Below, piece by piece: positions 33,104-46,321 of a stretch of DNA of 64,000 nt. Made by a program: the position numbers and the translations under genes. This DNA is from Kingdonia uniflora (taxonomy: Eukaryota; Streptophyta; Magnoliopsida; Ranunculales; Circaeasteraceae). The first letter of the stretch is position 1, and each line of letters starts with the position of its first letter. Below the pieces are notes generated by a model. That model did not search any database and was not told the origin of the DNA. It worked only from the letters and a program-made list of their open reading frames with translations. The stretch covers positions 2,604,001-2,668,000 of the forward strand of contig JACGCM010001659.1 in assembly GCA_014058105.1 (NCBI GenBank), in the 5' to 3' direction.

Positions 33104-34356
33104 CTGAAGTCACATGTGGCTTTAGTTAAGAAAAACCCTAAAACTTAGAATTGTGATGACGTAAGCGACGCTTGAAAAATGGAACGTCTGTACTAAGGAG
33201 TGTGTTGTCATTATGATGCGTGAGTGTTATGGGCAGACTGTTGGTTTTCCTGAGCGGGTGACTGTTTGGGGAAATAACTTGCATTAAATGCGATATCACT
33301 ATAAATAGTGGTCAGATTTGATCGTCGAATAACCTGCAACACATCTTCGCTGCAGAGAAAAACAAACATGTCTGTTTGTATGGGTGAGAGAAAAAATATA
33401 TAAGTTTTTTGAAAGCGTACTTTTGCAACATCATGGTTAAGATGAGGAATCAAGTGTATCATACCCGGTTTTCTTTCATCATGGAGGGATTCCAGATATG
33501 ATTTTGTGGCTATCAGAGTAGGGAGACTCCCTTTGCTGTTTTGTTGAAGGAGTGTTGTTTGAAATATTTATGGGTATTATGTAGCGTCCAATTTAGCGGC
33601 CGGGATATATGCGATGCAAAATCCTTGGTCTCTAATGACGTTCTGATTTCTGAGGCAAGAGTCCTCTTCAATCTCCATGAACTTCGAGTTAGTGGGGATA
33701 AGAAGGAAAAGAAGGCAGTAGTGGGGGTGGAAGATGGATCGCTTCTTTCGGTACCATCGTCTTTTCTTTTAATTCTTCCTATAGGGAAATAAAGGGAAAA
33801 GAGGTGCTTGACCTGTTGCAGTCTTGCAATTTTCGAGTTGTGGCTGAGATTTCTCTGGAAGATCAGCATTATCATGGCAACGAGAAAAAAACTAGAGACC
33901 TGTCCTCGTGTTTGAGAAAGTATTTGTAATATCGAGCTTCAAAAAGCTTGATTATGTAATTGTAAAGCAACGCTGTAGGGGTAGTCCTGTAACCAACTTG
34001 TTAGATAAAAATCGAGCGTAATAAAAGAATAATTTGTTTATTTTTTACTAGCGAATAGCAGAAATAGTCAACATGTCATCGAGCTGTACATAATATGGGA
34101 GTGAATAGTTAGTGGGATAACATACCTTATCCTACCTCGTAAATGAATCGAGCTTAACAGATGTAAACATAAAGCTTGAAATATAAACTTTAGAGAGCTC
34201 GTTTAAGCACGAAAAGATAATAGTAAGTAGTTCGAACCCAGGAAGAGTGGGTTATAGAAACTGAAATAAGTTGCATATAGTCAATTAAAAAATTAGTCAT
34301 GTTAACTGAACAGTATAAAAGTGTGACATGTTCTTTAAGAAGGTTATTCATAAAAA
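33104..34356. other. Upstream region of the antisense gene of inner gypsy
   Basis: No long ORF. TATA-like 'ctataaatag' at about 33300-33309 on plus and a short ORF MVKMRNQVYHTRFSF near 33433 resemble the start of the accessory gene of the outer copy, so this may be a duplicated or alternative first exon. Confidence 0.35.
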
Positions 34357-37300
34357 ATGGTGAAGACTCGCTCTCAGAGGGCTGCTGAAGCGCGTGCGTT
34401 GAACGACTTGCGTTTAGAATACAAGATTGACGAAATAAGGGAAGTTGTTTTTGGGCAGTAAGGTTATGATGCGGTTCTGCTCAAAACCCGAGCGAACTAC
34501 GAGGGTAAGACTGACGTCTGAGTCCATACGTACATGTTGGCGGTCTGTTGAAGATCGCAAAAAGTTTGTCCTGATGATGGCCAGGGAGGAGATCATCAAT
34601 AAGGATAGGGATATCGCCTCAGGGATACTGAAAGCTTATGGTGTTGTTGGCCACACCGGTTACTTTAAATGCAAGTATCTTGGGGATCGGAGTGATTGAC
34701 TGTTGTATTTTTGAATTTTTGAAATGTAACTGCCCGAATTTACTTGAAGAAAACTTTATTCACAAAAATAGGCTATGACTAGGATTACTGTTGAAACTAA
34801 ATTTTTGAATTTGTGTTGCTAACTGATATTAACGTTAAAGTCAAGGTGTATAAGTAGGGCAAACAAATGTACATGAAATTTTAAAGTAGATAATTCAGAA
34901 TCTTGAGTTTGTGGCATTGTAAAATGAGTGGGACCGAGAGGCTGAGAGATACGCAAAAGTATAATATTTGGTGTAATGATGGGAAGGTAGTTTCATAGAA
35001 GCGGTACGACACGTCTGAGAGGTTCAGACGAGCAGATGGCTCAGTTCAAGAATCGATGACTGCTTATTGAAAAACTCCAAACCGCCAGCGGTTCGGGGAA
35101 AGGTGCATAAGTACCCCCTCCCCTCCCTCTCCGAATATAAAAAACCAAAAAAATAAGAGAAGGGTTAGAGAGAGATCTCAATAGACGATTCCATTACCGC
35201 TGAAGGAGGAAAGGATAAGAGGAAAGCAGTGACAAGGAGTCTCAATTGTAAACTACGAGAGAAGGCTGAGATCGAGGAGGTTTTGAAGAAGTTGCAGAAA
35301 TTGAGCAAACTGGTGCGGACCAACATTGTAGACTCTCACTCGGGTGTTGAAGGTAAGTCTGTCTTTGGGTTTACAAGAGTTTTTGTATAAAAATCTTTAT
35401 TGTGTCAGGATAAGGATGTAATCCCTACCCAAACACAAAAAATAAAATAAAAATAACAATGGGAATAATGATTGTGGGGTGATACAAATCATTTTGTGAC
35501 AATTTGTGATTGTAGAAGTGATCTAGTAATGCGAGATAAAAATATATATATATACCTCAACCTATCTGTAGGTTTTGTTGGACCAGCATCTTGTAAAGTA
35601 GACCCTTTACTTTAGATAAGTATGGCTTCGAATTCTGGTTGTGCAAAGGCTAATGAAGTAGACCTCGTAGGGCATTTATCTCCCATCATTGGAGTAGGGG
35701 ATGAGGAGAATACTATAGCCGAATTGGAATAATGGCCTCGTCTGAAGGGTTCTCGAGTTGAGTACCCAACAGGTTCTAGTCAGTTTAGGGAGTTCTGTAA
35801 GGCCAAAATAGTATAGATGGGATTTGGGGGAACGCTTTCGGATATAGGGGTAATTTTATTAGGACTTGCAGTGTCAGTCAAGGAGGGGATTACCTGTATT
35901 TGCTGCCTAATTTGGCTAAAGAAAATAAGTGCAGACATTTGGGGGACGAAGTATCCTTGAAGTACATTCAAGGCGTGGTGAAGGATAGTCGAACTGATGG
36001 TTTTTGTTGTTACTTAGCCCAGTTCGATTATGGATTGACGCTGCCTTTGAGAAATTTGGCAAAGAGTGGTATGAATATGATTGGGGCTTGCCCGGCGCAA
36101 CTGAATTGCAATTTTTGGGAAGTTATCCTTGTATGCGAAATCCTTAATGAGAGATGGGCTGCATTTGGAAGTGAGAGGAGGATTACAACCAAGGATTTTC
36201 TGGAGTATTATGCTGTGAAATATATCACAGCAACTGATGGTGCATATCTTTCTTCTAGTTCTTTAAGACCATGCTTCTTCGACCTGCCTTCAGCAGGGCG
36301 AGTGTGGAACGACAACCTTTAATGGGTGTCTGGTGAATGTCTTCAGCGGTCTGATAAGGAACCCCTGGAACTTAATAATAGAACTATAACAAAGGGTAAG
36401 TATACCATTAAAAATCGAACTATCATTTGTATGTTGAACTATATTTCTATAGTTGATTTGTATCTTACGTTGCCGACTTTTTATACAGGAATTAGCTGCA
36501 AAGTTTCAAGGAAGGAATCCTTTATAGATGTCGTTGCCAAGGAAGGCGCAAAGAGGATTCATTTACTGCTATCGTCCACACTTTTATAGTTGATTTGTAT
36601 CTTACGTTGTCTCCAACACTGTTGTACGGAACCTTGCAAAGAGGAAGGTCGTAAAAATGGGGCCGTTGCTCGTTCTGTTACGTCGGACAGTGTGCAGTAA
36701 GAGGAGGAAGGTAACTTCTCCCACAAAGTTACAGGTGGTGTTAGAGGAAAGTGAGAAGATCGTTGAGGGGGCAGACTTGAGGTCGCGTTATGAGGTTGAA
36801 GCTGGTCTCCTTGAGGAACAATGTCGAGCTAAAGCTCGAGAGAAGATGGTTGCTGTTGTGGATGATGATTTTAAGAAGGTTAGTAAATAGTAGGTTTTGT
36901 CGAGCCGCTTTGTTGCTCGAGTTGACTTATATCTTTTTGCAGTTTGCTCGTACTCTGAGGGGGGTTCAGCTTGGTCTCCAGGATAGGTCGATTGAGCAGG
37001 AAAGGAGGATCTCCCAACTCGAGGGAGAGAAAAGTTAGTTTGAAGAGAAACTGACTCGGGAGAGGGGAGCTTTTCAGGTGGAGTTGGAGAAAGAAAGGGA
37101 AGCTGCTGCCCTAAAGCTGAAGGAAGTTAGGGCCGAAAGTAAAGCTGAAACAGAGTGATTGGTTACCGCGTCTGCTACTTCTCAGAACAACCTTGCAGGG
37201 AAACTCTACCAGCTGAGGTATACAAAGGCGGAGATTTTGGCCTTTAGCAAAGGGAATTATGAGGATAAGGAAATTGTAGATGAAGAGGAGGTTGAGGAAA

Positions 37301-39201
37301 TGGAGGATGGTCTGAATATTGTTGAAAAGACCACTGTCGATAATCAGGAAACTATTGATCAGGTAGGATGATCGTGTAATGAAACATTGGTTGTAAAACA
37401 TGAACTCAGGCATTGTAATATTTTACTGCTGTTTGATGCCAACAACGTTTTGCTTATAAAAATCTGTATTGTAGGAGATAGCAAGCTCGCGCCTTAGAGT
37501 TGTGGACTTAGAGGGCCTACTTGAAGTGGAAAAAAAATCCTCTGCTGAATTGCAGGTTAGATAATTCATATAAACTAATAACTAGATGAACAAGAACTTA
37601 ATAGAAGAATGGATATGTACCTTGTAAGTTTACTCTAGTTCAGGATGTTTGTGTATGTATACTCTGTCTTGCGACCAAAACTTGTTTCTCGGTCGGTAGG
37701 CCAATGAGGCATTGGCTGTCTTGAGCTTGTTCTGTTCTGCAAGCTTGTCAGTATGCTTCTGTCGATCTGTTTCCCAATTAGGTACTGATGTTGTGAGTCC
37801 CTGATAACTGTTATGCAGAAGGAGCTAGACGTTGCCAGAGAGAGAGAAGAGCAGACTCTTTTGTATAATGCTGAGTATGCAGACGAATATGAGGCTTTGA
37901 TCTCTCAGTATGAAGATCGATTGGATGATAATGTGAAGCTTTTTTTAAAGCTCGAAGAAGCTAAGCGACAAGTTGAGGATAAGACTGTAACAATTTTGAG
38001 CAGGGATTTGGCTTTGAACCAACTTATCTGCGAACTTGCTGAGTTGAAGGAATAGGCTGCGTCAAGTTCTCGGCACGAGGCTGAGTTAGTCGAATACTGT
38101 ATTAGAGCGTTAAATGACAAGATATCTTATATGAAATATAACATTCGTGCCCTGAACGAGCAGTTGTTGAAGAGAAAGATCGACCTGGATACTGCACGAA
38201 CTAAATTGGCTGTGTCTGAGGCCGATTTTGAAAAATTGAGTAGTAGTATTGTAGGAAAAGATCTAAAATTGCGTAACTATGCACAAATACGTGATAGTTT
38301 GATTGCCATGTTAGATCGTTTGAAGGCTAATTTACGTCGTTTAAAAGAGAGAGAGGCTCAGAGCAGGGCTGATTTAGCAGAGGTTCAAGCCAAAAACAAA
38401 AGTTTGGTGAACGAGTTGGCCCACGCTCGCAGAAACGTAAGCAGGGTTGTGCAACGTGATAAGGAGATGAATGAAAGAATTAATCAACTTTATCCTCGAA
38501 TTTCCGAATTGGAGCGGGAATTACGTGTACGTGAAATGAAGTATCATAAAGATCTCAAATTTAAATTGGATAAAAGGGATGGTGAAATTACTTCTGGTGA
38601 GGGGAGTCGAGAGATGAAGGAATTTCTTCGTCAAAAAGAAGAGTTGGTGGAGAATATGCGTATTGATCTCACAAATTCTTGGCAGAAGTCGATAGATCTT
38701 ACAAGGCAGATGAGTGAACGTATTGATCAATTAACAGCAAAACTGGCTAAATCGAAAGCTCGTCCTTTAAAGGATAACAAGCGCGCTGCTGTTACTCACC
38801 AATCCTTTAAGGAACTAGTAGTTCATGAACAAGAAAAATGTGATGGTGAAGCTTTGCATCAACGGAAATTAAGCGTATAGGTTGCATTTTTTGTTAAGGA
38901 AATAAAATTCCTGCAGGTTGAGAAAGATTTAATGCAAGATTGCTTGTCTGGGAGGACTTGTGTATGTAAACTCGATATCTCGAGCATAGATCCAATTGGG
39001 GTTATGGATCGTGGTATTGGAACCACGACGGCTAAACAGATAGCTCGAGGGAGAGAAATTATTGCTGAACGAGCTCCAGAATATATGGCATCCAGGACTG
39101 AAATAGGGGGAAGCTCGAGTACAGTCTCACCTACTCCTACTGTAGGAGGAAGGTCGACTGCTCTCCCATCAAGAAAATCTAGCAGAATTAAAAAGAAATA
39201 G
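34357..39201 (+). pseudogene. Antisense spliced gene of inner gypsy: Transposase_28-like plus coiled coil
   Basis: Opens MVKTRSQRAAEARALNDLR (34357). Exon ends with donors are visible: a Lys-rich exon ending before GTAAGT at ~35352, and one ending before GGTAAGTA at ~36393. The latter (35613-36393) has FCCYLAQFDYGLTLPLRNLA, CPAQLNCNFWEVILVCEILN and FFDLPSAGRVWNDNL, which I recognise as the putative gypsy-type 'Transposase_28' domain (PF04195). Further exons (about 36489-36886, 36943-37370, 37475-37555, 37819-38880) encode long coiled coils, and the last (38917-39201) ends SRKSSRIKKK. A few in-frame stops (37045, ~38053) suggest decay. It runs opposite to and ends facing pol. Function unknown; perhaps a DNA- or chromatin-binding helper. 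Confidence 0.65.
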
Positions 39202-39428
39202 ACTTGAATTTTGATAACGAGTACCTTTTGTAATTAGCAGATGTTGATGCTTCAGTGCTCGATGTAGGCCTTTGAGAGAAGCGCTGTAATTTAAAATATT
39301 CATATGAGAAACTAATAGTTCCATACCTACAGTAGATATTATTCGCTGGTTTGACCCATTGAATTAGAAGAAGTCCATGGGTGTAGAAGTAAGTATTATT
39401 TGTGCTTCAACCCTTGGACTTTAGGGAG

Positions 39429-39737
39429 GCTTAACGGCATCGAGCAAGTTTTTTCCTCACTCGTACTTTAGGCTTACTATCTTCAGGCTAAGAGGTTCGT
39501 TATGGCCTCCGCCTTCGGATGTATGAGTATCCTCAGGAGTTAGGCTAGTATTATCTATGCCATTACCAATGTTGGATGTTGGAGCTTAGCGGCAGCGAGT
39601 AAGTTTTTTCCTCACTCGTGCTTTAGGCTTGTTATCTTCATGCTAAGAGGTTCGTTATGGCCCTCGCCTTCAGATGTATGAGTATCCTCAGGAGTTAGGC
39701 TAGTATTATCAATGACATTACCAATGTTGGATGTTGG
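39429..39737. repeat. 155-bp tandem repeat, two copies, between pol and antisense gene
   Basis: Units 39429-39583 and 39584-39737 begin 'gcttaacggcatcgag' and 'gcttagcggcagcgag' and end 'ccaatgttggatgttgg'. They lie between the two convergent gene ends of the inner gypsy. Confidence 0.9.
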
Positions 39738-39925
39738 TTTTACCCTTAGGTATCGAGCTAGTATAAACTGTGCTTAAAGCCTTGAGTGGAGATGGCTGAA
39801 GTGGAACTATATAGCAGGGATTCTTGTGATAAAAAAGAGATTTCATTGATTGAAAAGATTTTGTACATACATTAGAGGCGAATTCACGAGGTGGATTGAA
39901 TGTTGCTGAGCGACAGAGGAGCTGT

Positions 39926-41933
39926 TCAACGTCGATATAACTTCAATTTTCTTGTATTCCATAGATTTGGAATTTTGTCACCAGCTTCCGTCATGAGATA
40001 GTATAAACCCAGACCAGTTTGACCTATGACCATGAAAGGATCTTCCCCGTTTTCTGCTAGTTTCCCAGCATGTGGATCTTTTCTGTTATCTGGGATTTCT
40101 CGAAGGACCCAGTCGTTGATAGCGAACTCCCGAGTATGAACTCGTTTGTTGTATGAATTTGCCAGTATTTGATTAAATCGACCAAGATTTACGATAGCTC
40201 GATCTCGTGCCTCATCGGTCTAATTGAGGATGCAAGCCAATTCAAATTCATTTTCTTCGTCTATGAGCTCGAGGTCTCTCACAGGATGGTGGTACTTCGT
40301 TGGGATGACTGTTTCATTTCCATAGGCAAGTAGAAAAGGAGAGCATTGTGTTGACTTCTGAGGCGTAGTTCGATAAGCCCATAAGACGTGAGGAAATTCA
40401 CGTATCCAGTTGCCCTTCTTTTGAACATTAGGCACTTTTTGAGACCATCCACGATGATCTTGTTTGTGATCTCTGCCTGTCCGTTTATCTGGGGGTAGTA
40501 CGGGCTTGATGAAGAATGGATTATATTATGTTTGTTGAGAAAAGCTATGACCTTGGCTCCAACGAACTGAGGAACGTTATCGATACGGATCAAATGTGGA
40601 CAACCAAATCTTGTGATGATATGCCGCCAAATGAAATAAATGAGCTCTTCTTCTCGAGTTCAGCATAGAGGAACTGCTTCGACCCATTTAGTGAAGTAAT
40701 CCGTGGCAACAAGGAGAAATTTCCTATTACCCGGAGTATTGGGGAATTCACCAACCAGATCGAGTGCCCATCATTTAAACGGCCAGTATACCTTACTGGT
40801 ATGGAGTTCGAGGGCAGGAGCCCGAATTTGATTTCCATGACGCTGACATGCATCGCATTTCTATGAGTATTCTTCAACTTGCTTCCGCATCCCTGGCCAG
40901 AATACTCCTTGGGCAATAACTCTGCTAGCAAGAGCTCATCCTGCGGTATGGGATCTGCAGATTCCTTCATGTAGATCTCGAAGTATGTTGCCGGAAAGTT
41001 CCTTAGAGAGGCACTTGAGGTATGGACCAGTGACTGAGCATTTGTAGAGATCGCCGTTTGGTTGGACTGTGTAGCGCTTTGAATTCTCGATGATGTGTTT
41101 GCGATGTTGTGGATCATTTGGTAGTGGCCCGTTGCATGAGTTATCCTGACCGAGATAAGTAATGAAAGGTTTCCTCCAATCATCTTCCGCCATCTCATCG
41201 CCCCCAGTGTTAATCGCATATACTGTAGTACGATTAATACTGGGGCTAGAAATAACTTCGATTTGAAGGTATCTTGATTCTGTACCCAATACTTTGGCTA
41301 AGTAAGCCAAGAAGTCAGCGTGGCGATTATCTCCACGAGGGAGGTATTCGAGCGTAGCTTTGTGAAATTTATTTAGTTTTTCTGCAACCAGAGCTGCATA
41401 ATCGACCATGATGTCGTTCTTCTTGTAATGTTCTGAGTAGTGATGAACGATTAGAAGAGAGTCTGTGAAGACTGAGATTTCAGTGATTCCAAGTTCGAGA
41501 GCCATGTCCAGACCGTGAATGAGTGTCTCGTACTCTGAAACATTGTTCGAGGCTTCAAAGTAAAGACGAATGGATTTCTCGATTCTGTCGTTGGAAAGTG
41601 TAATCAGAACGATCCCAATTCCCGACCCTGCAGGTCCTGCTGAACCATCAGTGAGGAGCCTCCACCCTTTTGAGATATCCATAATGCTCGATCATCAAAG
41701 GATTTGGAGGGTGGAAACTCATCTGCTGCATCTTCGGCGATATCTGGATCATGTTCTTCCCAATCAGGATCTGAAACTGGAAAGTCTGCTAGAAAATCAG
41801 CGACTGCTTGACCCTTTTCAGAAATTCGCTGCTCGAATTTGATTTTGTGTTCCCCCAAACTGACGGACCACTGCTGTACTCTTCTAGATTTCTCTTTCTT
41901 AGATAATACTTCCCGAAGTGGGTAGTTCGTCAT
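39926..41933 (-). pseudogene. Inner gypsy RNase H and integrase
   Basis: RNase H at 40936-41682 (LLTDGSAGPAGSGIGIVL, TLIHGLDMALELGI, VFTDSLLIVHHY) keeps the first Asp, Glu and second Asp. Integrase follows: LHEGICRSHTAG, then the zinc region and core near 40220-40760 (IRIDNVPQFVGAKVIAFL, HSSSSPYYPQINGQAEITNK) in partly shifted frames, and the C-terminus to NLWNTRKLKLYRR at 39926. A few stops and frameshifts separate the parts. Confidence 0.88.
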
Positions 41934-41936
41934 GAC

Positions 41937-43117
41937 TTAGACAGGATGTGCTTGAAAATAGTGTTTGAGCTTTTGTGCGGTGTAAACGAGAGTTAAAAGT
42001 AATCTTTCAATTTTAGAGTACCTCGTTTCCGCTGGAGTAAATGTCTTGCTGATGAAGAAGATTGATTTCTCAATTTTTCCTTCGAGTCGAATGAGAACAG
42101 AGCTGAGAGATATATTTATAACTGCGAGGTAGATAATTAGTTCCTCATTACCTATTGAAGTGTTCATGATTGGAGCCCTCCCTAGGTAAGTTATGAGTTT
42201 GTGAAAAGCTATTTCGCATTCTGGTGTCCAGTTGATATCTTCGTTTGTTGAACCTTTACCTCGTTGAGTAGAACCTCTGAATAGCATAAATAACCATCTG
42301 CATAGGTCCAATGATTTGGATACGAATCTGTTGATTGCTGCAATCTTTCCTGCGAGTTATGAACATCCTTCTTTGTTGATGGTGAAAGCATGTCCAGAAG
42401 AGCTCGAATTTGATCTGGATCTTCTTTTATCCCTTTTTTGCTGATAAGATAACCTAAGAACTTGCCTAAGTGAATGCCGAACTGGCATTTTTCGGGATTA
42501 AGCTTCATTTTGTAGGATCGTAATAGACTGAATACTGTAGAGATGTGAGAAATGTGATCTTCTTTCTTTAGGCTCTTGCAAAGCATGTCGTCAATATAGA
42601 CTTTGACTGTTTCTCCCAAGTATTTTTTGAACATACTTGTGACCAGCCTTTGGTAAGTGGCTCCAGCGTTCTCAAGGCCGAATGGCATGACCTTGTAACA
42701 GTAGAAACCTCTTTCTGCAATAAACGTAGTCTTTTCTTGATCTGATTCCAAGAGTGGAATCTGATTGTACCCCGAAGTGGCGTCCATCATTGACAAGAGT
42801 TCGTGACCTGTTGTAGAGTCGAGGATCTGATAAATGATCGGAAGAGGGAACCTATCCTTGGGCATGTGTTTGTTTAGAACTGTAAAATCCACGTAGACCC
42901 GAACCTTCCCATTCATCTTTGGAATAGCAACAATATTAGAAATCCAGTCTGGGTACTTGTCTTCTCGAATGAAACCAACCTCGATAAGTTTGCCAATCTC
43001 CTTGTTCACCTCGTCTCTAAGTCTTGGAGATAACCTGTATTGCTTCTGCTTAACTGCTATGGCACCTTCCTGGATGTTTAAGATGTGGCAAGACTTTGAG
43101 GGGTCTACGCCTGGCAT
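41937..43117 (-). pseudogene. Inner gypsy reverse transcriptase
   Basis: Open from 43117 for 302 codons: MPGVDPSKSCHILNIQEGAI, DKYPDWISNIVAIPKMNG, MDATSGYNQIPLLESDQEKT, PFGLENAGATYQRLV and the intact catalytic VKVYIDDMLCKS. A frameshift near 42300 leads into the thumb/connection at 41937-42311 (NEELIIYLAVINISLSSVLI, KSIFFISKTFTPAETRYSK). This copy's polymerase site is undamaged, unlike the outer element's. Confidence 0.9.
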
Positions 43118-43369
43118 TTCTTGGAAGTTCCATGTGAAAACATCTTTGTTGGATTGGAGGAAAGAAATAAGAGCTTCTTTCTCTGTTTGAATTAATTTTG
43201 TACCAATATAAGTACCTTGGTTAACTCCACCGACCTGAACGTATTTTATAGGCTCGACTGGAGAAGACTGACCATCGAGGTGATCAGCCTTCTGTGATTG
43301 CTATGCAGCAATCTGTTCTGAATGGTCGAGAACTGGTAAGACTGTATTCTCGCAAGCTCGAGAGAGTTT

Positions 43370-43921
43370 CTAACTTCCTTTGATTTCATAAATACAGCTA
43401 ATATGCTTGAAACAGAGTGTTTGGTGGAACGTGAATGGGATGGCCTCCATATTGTGAAGCCAACAACGTCCTAGTATCCCCAAATACCTTGATTTGGCAT
43501 TGATGACGTAAAAAACAATGTCGATAGTGGTAGACCTTGCTGTGATCGGGAGAGTGATCTTCCCAACTCGTACTTCTTTGGACCCATTAAATCCACTGAT
43601 GTTTGTCTCACTTTGAATGACCTGATGTGAGAGTCCCATCTGGTCAATCGTGCTCTGGAAAAGGATCTCAACCCCACTTCCTGTGTCCACCATCATGGTG
43701 TGCATTACGAAGTTCCTCATTTTTAGCATAATTACTAGTACATCATGATGTGGATACTTCACATGTCCTGTGTTGCAGTCTTCGAAGGAGATTCCCTTCT
43801 GACGACTGCTTGACTCTGGGAGGAGCTTGGCTTCCTTGTATTGGACGGTAAGGTCACAGCACTCGCCCAACTTCCTCCGCTTGACTCTGTTGGAATTTGA
43901 AACCTGATTGATCTCGATCAT
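43370..43921 (-). CDS. Inner gypsy protease domain
   Basis: 183 open codons with a basic patch SNRVKRRKLGECCDL, then HTMMVDTGSGVEILF, the retropepsin D-T-G motif, and YLGILGRCWLHNME near the end. It belongs to the gag-pol polyprotein and matches the outer copy's 30860-31400 region. The segment 43118-43369 links it to RT and contains stops. Confidence 0.85.
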   Translation of the reverse strand: MIEINQVSNSNRVKRRKLGECCDLTVQYKEAKLLPESSSRQKGISFEDCNTGHVKYPHHDVLVIMLKMRNFVMHTMMVDTGSGVEILFQSTIDQMGLSHQVIQSETNISGFNGSKEVRVGKITLPITARSTTIDIVFYVINAKSRYLGILGRCWLHNMEAIPFTFHQTLCFKHISCIYEIKGS

Positions 43922-45642
43922 ATTTCTGCAGTGGAGATGGTATAGATGCTTCTCCTCTGATTATTCTGTTGCTTGAGTCACGTCATCTTGTTTCAGATAG
44001 CTCCCATCTTTATAGCTGGGAAGATCGATGATGTATTCGAGCATCCTCCCTTCCATAAAAAAAATCCATAAGCTTTTCCAAACCATAGATATTGTCGGTG
44101 CTGTGGTGCTTAATCTAGTGATATTCGCAATAAGGTCGACCTGCTATTGGATCAGGATGTCGAGCTGGACGGAAATATTTATCTTTCTGGAGAATAGGAT
44201 AGATCACGGAAGGCTTAGCATTCAACTTTGGTATGACTGTTCAGGATGGTTTCTGCGACCTCTGATTGTTGTCTCTTTCTGGTTCTGTCTTTGCTCGTTT
44301 AGGATCGCCTTGATCGCTCGAGCTGCGGTTGTTGTTAGAATCTGTAGAAGGAACCTTGGCGTTGTGGACTGCCTTTACAGGTCTATTAGATTCAGGCATC
44401 ATCCGCTCCAGATCGATGTAATTGTTGACTTTCTCGATCATATCTTCGAGATTCTTGGGCTTCTTCAGGAAGAGATACTCTTTAGCTTTACAATTGAACT
44501 GCAGAGCATTTGTGAATGTGGACACGGCTGTCTTCTGATCTAGATTGTCGACCTTCCGAGCCAGTTTGAAAAACTTCTTGGAGAACTCCTCAAGCTTCTC
44601 CCCTTGTGCTTGTTTGAGACTTATAAGAGAATATAAGTTCTCTTCTTTGTCTTTGTTGTGGGCATAAGCCTTGATGAAGATTTTTTGTAACTGCTCAAAG
44701 CTATGAATCGAACCTTCCGGTAAATAGTGGAACCAACGGAGAGGTTCGTCCTGGAGACTGGTAGCAAAGAGCCTACAAAGGATGTGATTCAGATTAGAAT
44801 ACAAACCCAATGAGTCGCGGAATTGTTGAACTTGCTGGCCAGGATCGGTTCCTTTGTATTTGATGATCTTGGGTGTATGAACCTAATGGGACATTCATAT
44901 CAAATAATTCTTTAGCAATTGGGCTACCTTGTAATTTGCGTGAGTCATCCTTCACGTCTAAAGCCATTGCTTCGATGATCTCCCTGATACGCTGGTCCAT
45001 GAGTTCCTGAGAAATATAATGTTGAGGGATAGAGGCTGCTGGAGCTGCTGGAACTACCGGAACTGCTGGAACTGTCAGAACTGCAGGAACCGCTTAACGT
45101 ATGAGTCTGGGAACGTGGTCACCTATTTCCTCGCTTAGATGCTCAGGAAGCGAGGCTCAGTAAGGAGGTCACAAGACTTCCTCAGGCTGCTTGGAAGGCC
45201 TACGATCTCTGCTGATATTTGTCTGCGCCTCCTGTCCTAAATGAATTGAGACTATCAAAACTTGTAGATCCTCACAATGAATCCTGGAAATGACAGTACT
45301 ATGTACCTCATGTGGCCCTAACCTCTCGTGAACGGAAACCCTTGAGAATGTTGGTACTATTTCGCGCTCTCTTAGGGCTGGTGGTGGTTGGCTGCCCTGT
45401 AATGCTTTCAGAGCTGTTTAAAAAGCTAACATCTGAGCTTCTTGTTTCTTTGTCTCTAGAACTCGAGCTTGACGCTCTCGTTCTGACTCCTTCTCGAGGA
45501 GTTCTCGATCTTCCAATAGCTGGCACTCGAGCTGACACTGTTTCTCGGCTTCGGCAAATAAGCTCGCCCAAAGCTCGGCAACCCGATCAGGTTCCCTCAA
45601 ACTTTCAGGCTGAGCTTCCAAAGATTGACGTGTTTGAACCAT
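43922..45642 (-). pseudogene. Inner gypsy gag
   Basis: Starts MVQTRQSLEAQPESLREPD at 45642, a helical N-terminus (ECQLLEDRELLEKESERERQ), a Pro/Val-rich linker with stops near 45090-45200, LMDQRIREIIEAMALDVKD (44794-45000), then the capsid core 44241-44810 (EPLRWFHYLPEGSIHSFEQL, NNYIDLERMMPESNRP). A frameshift near 44870 and internal stops mean Gag cannot be made in one piece. Confidence 0.85.
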
Positions 45643-45710
45643 AATTGAATACTACTTGACTGATGAGTATCAATCGTGGCCCTTAAGTACATGGAAAAAT
45701 AGTGTGTTCC

Positions 45711-45726
45711 CACAGACGGCGCCAAA
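45711..45726 (-). other. Primer-binding site, inner gypsy
   Basis: TTTGGCGCCGTCTGTG on the minus strand, abutting the 5' LTR. Confidence 0.85.
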
Positions 45727-46321
45727 TATAGGGACCAGATTTCGTAAAGCTTGAACTAGCTTGAAATCGATCCTTACACCAAGAACTACTATTCTAAGAA
45801 TTAAATAAGAGATAACACTTGACACAGGGGATTTAGGGTGGAAAACCTGTGAATAGGTAAAAACCATGACCTCAAGTGGAGGATTTTGTGAAAGTAGTAT
45901 TATTGCTTGAGAGAGTGAGAGAATCTGATTACAAGAGTTAATCTAAGAAAAAATAACTAAAGATCAGATAATTGTATGTATAGAATTGTCTGTTGACCCC
46001 CCCCCCCCTATTTCCTTAGGAGCTCTGCCTTTTTATAGACCCTGCTCTCAGCTTGACATTGTGCTTGAACACGTTCTCCTGAAAGTGGGAGTCATGGGCA
46101 GTTGAGTGTTTAACTGCTAGCTCATGGGAAACAGGTGTATGTTGACTTGTTCTGCTTACATTTGTTGTGGAAGATCCACGTTCTGCTTGAGTTCATGGTC
46201 GATGTATAACTGTTAACGTGTTTTTTTATGCGTGAGTCTGGTACTGGATAAGATCGAGTCTTCTGGAGCTCGAGGTATAGATGAGGTTGAGTATCCATAA
46301 CTCGAGGGATAAGTCTCTACA
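45727..46321 (-). repeat. Inner gypsy 5' LTR
   Basis: 595 bp, read on plus TATAGGGACC...TCTCTACA. A poly-C tract near 45997-46009 is longer than in the partner LTR. Confidence 0.9.

Larger units (their letters stand above)
32718..46321 (-). mobile_element. Tat-lineage Ty3/gypsy retrotransposon (inner, nested)
   Basis: A 13.6-kb element on the minus strand inside the outer copy's RNase H. Right LTR 45727-46321 is full length (595 bp); left LTR ~32718-33088 lacks its outer ~225 bp. Minus-strand order: primer site, gag, protease, RT, RNase H, integrase, then (plus strand) an antisense spliced gene at 34357-39201. RT keeps the catalytic YIDD. Protein similarity to the outer element is high but not at the level of a recent duplicate. 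Confidence 0.92.

Noticed and set aside
44028..44543. 171-codon plus-strand ORF
   Set aside because: Antisense of the gypsy gag capsid region, which is clear on the minus strand.
45312..45644. 110-codon plus-strand ORF
   Set aside because: Antisense of the gypsy gag N-terminus.
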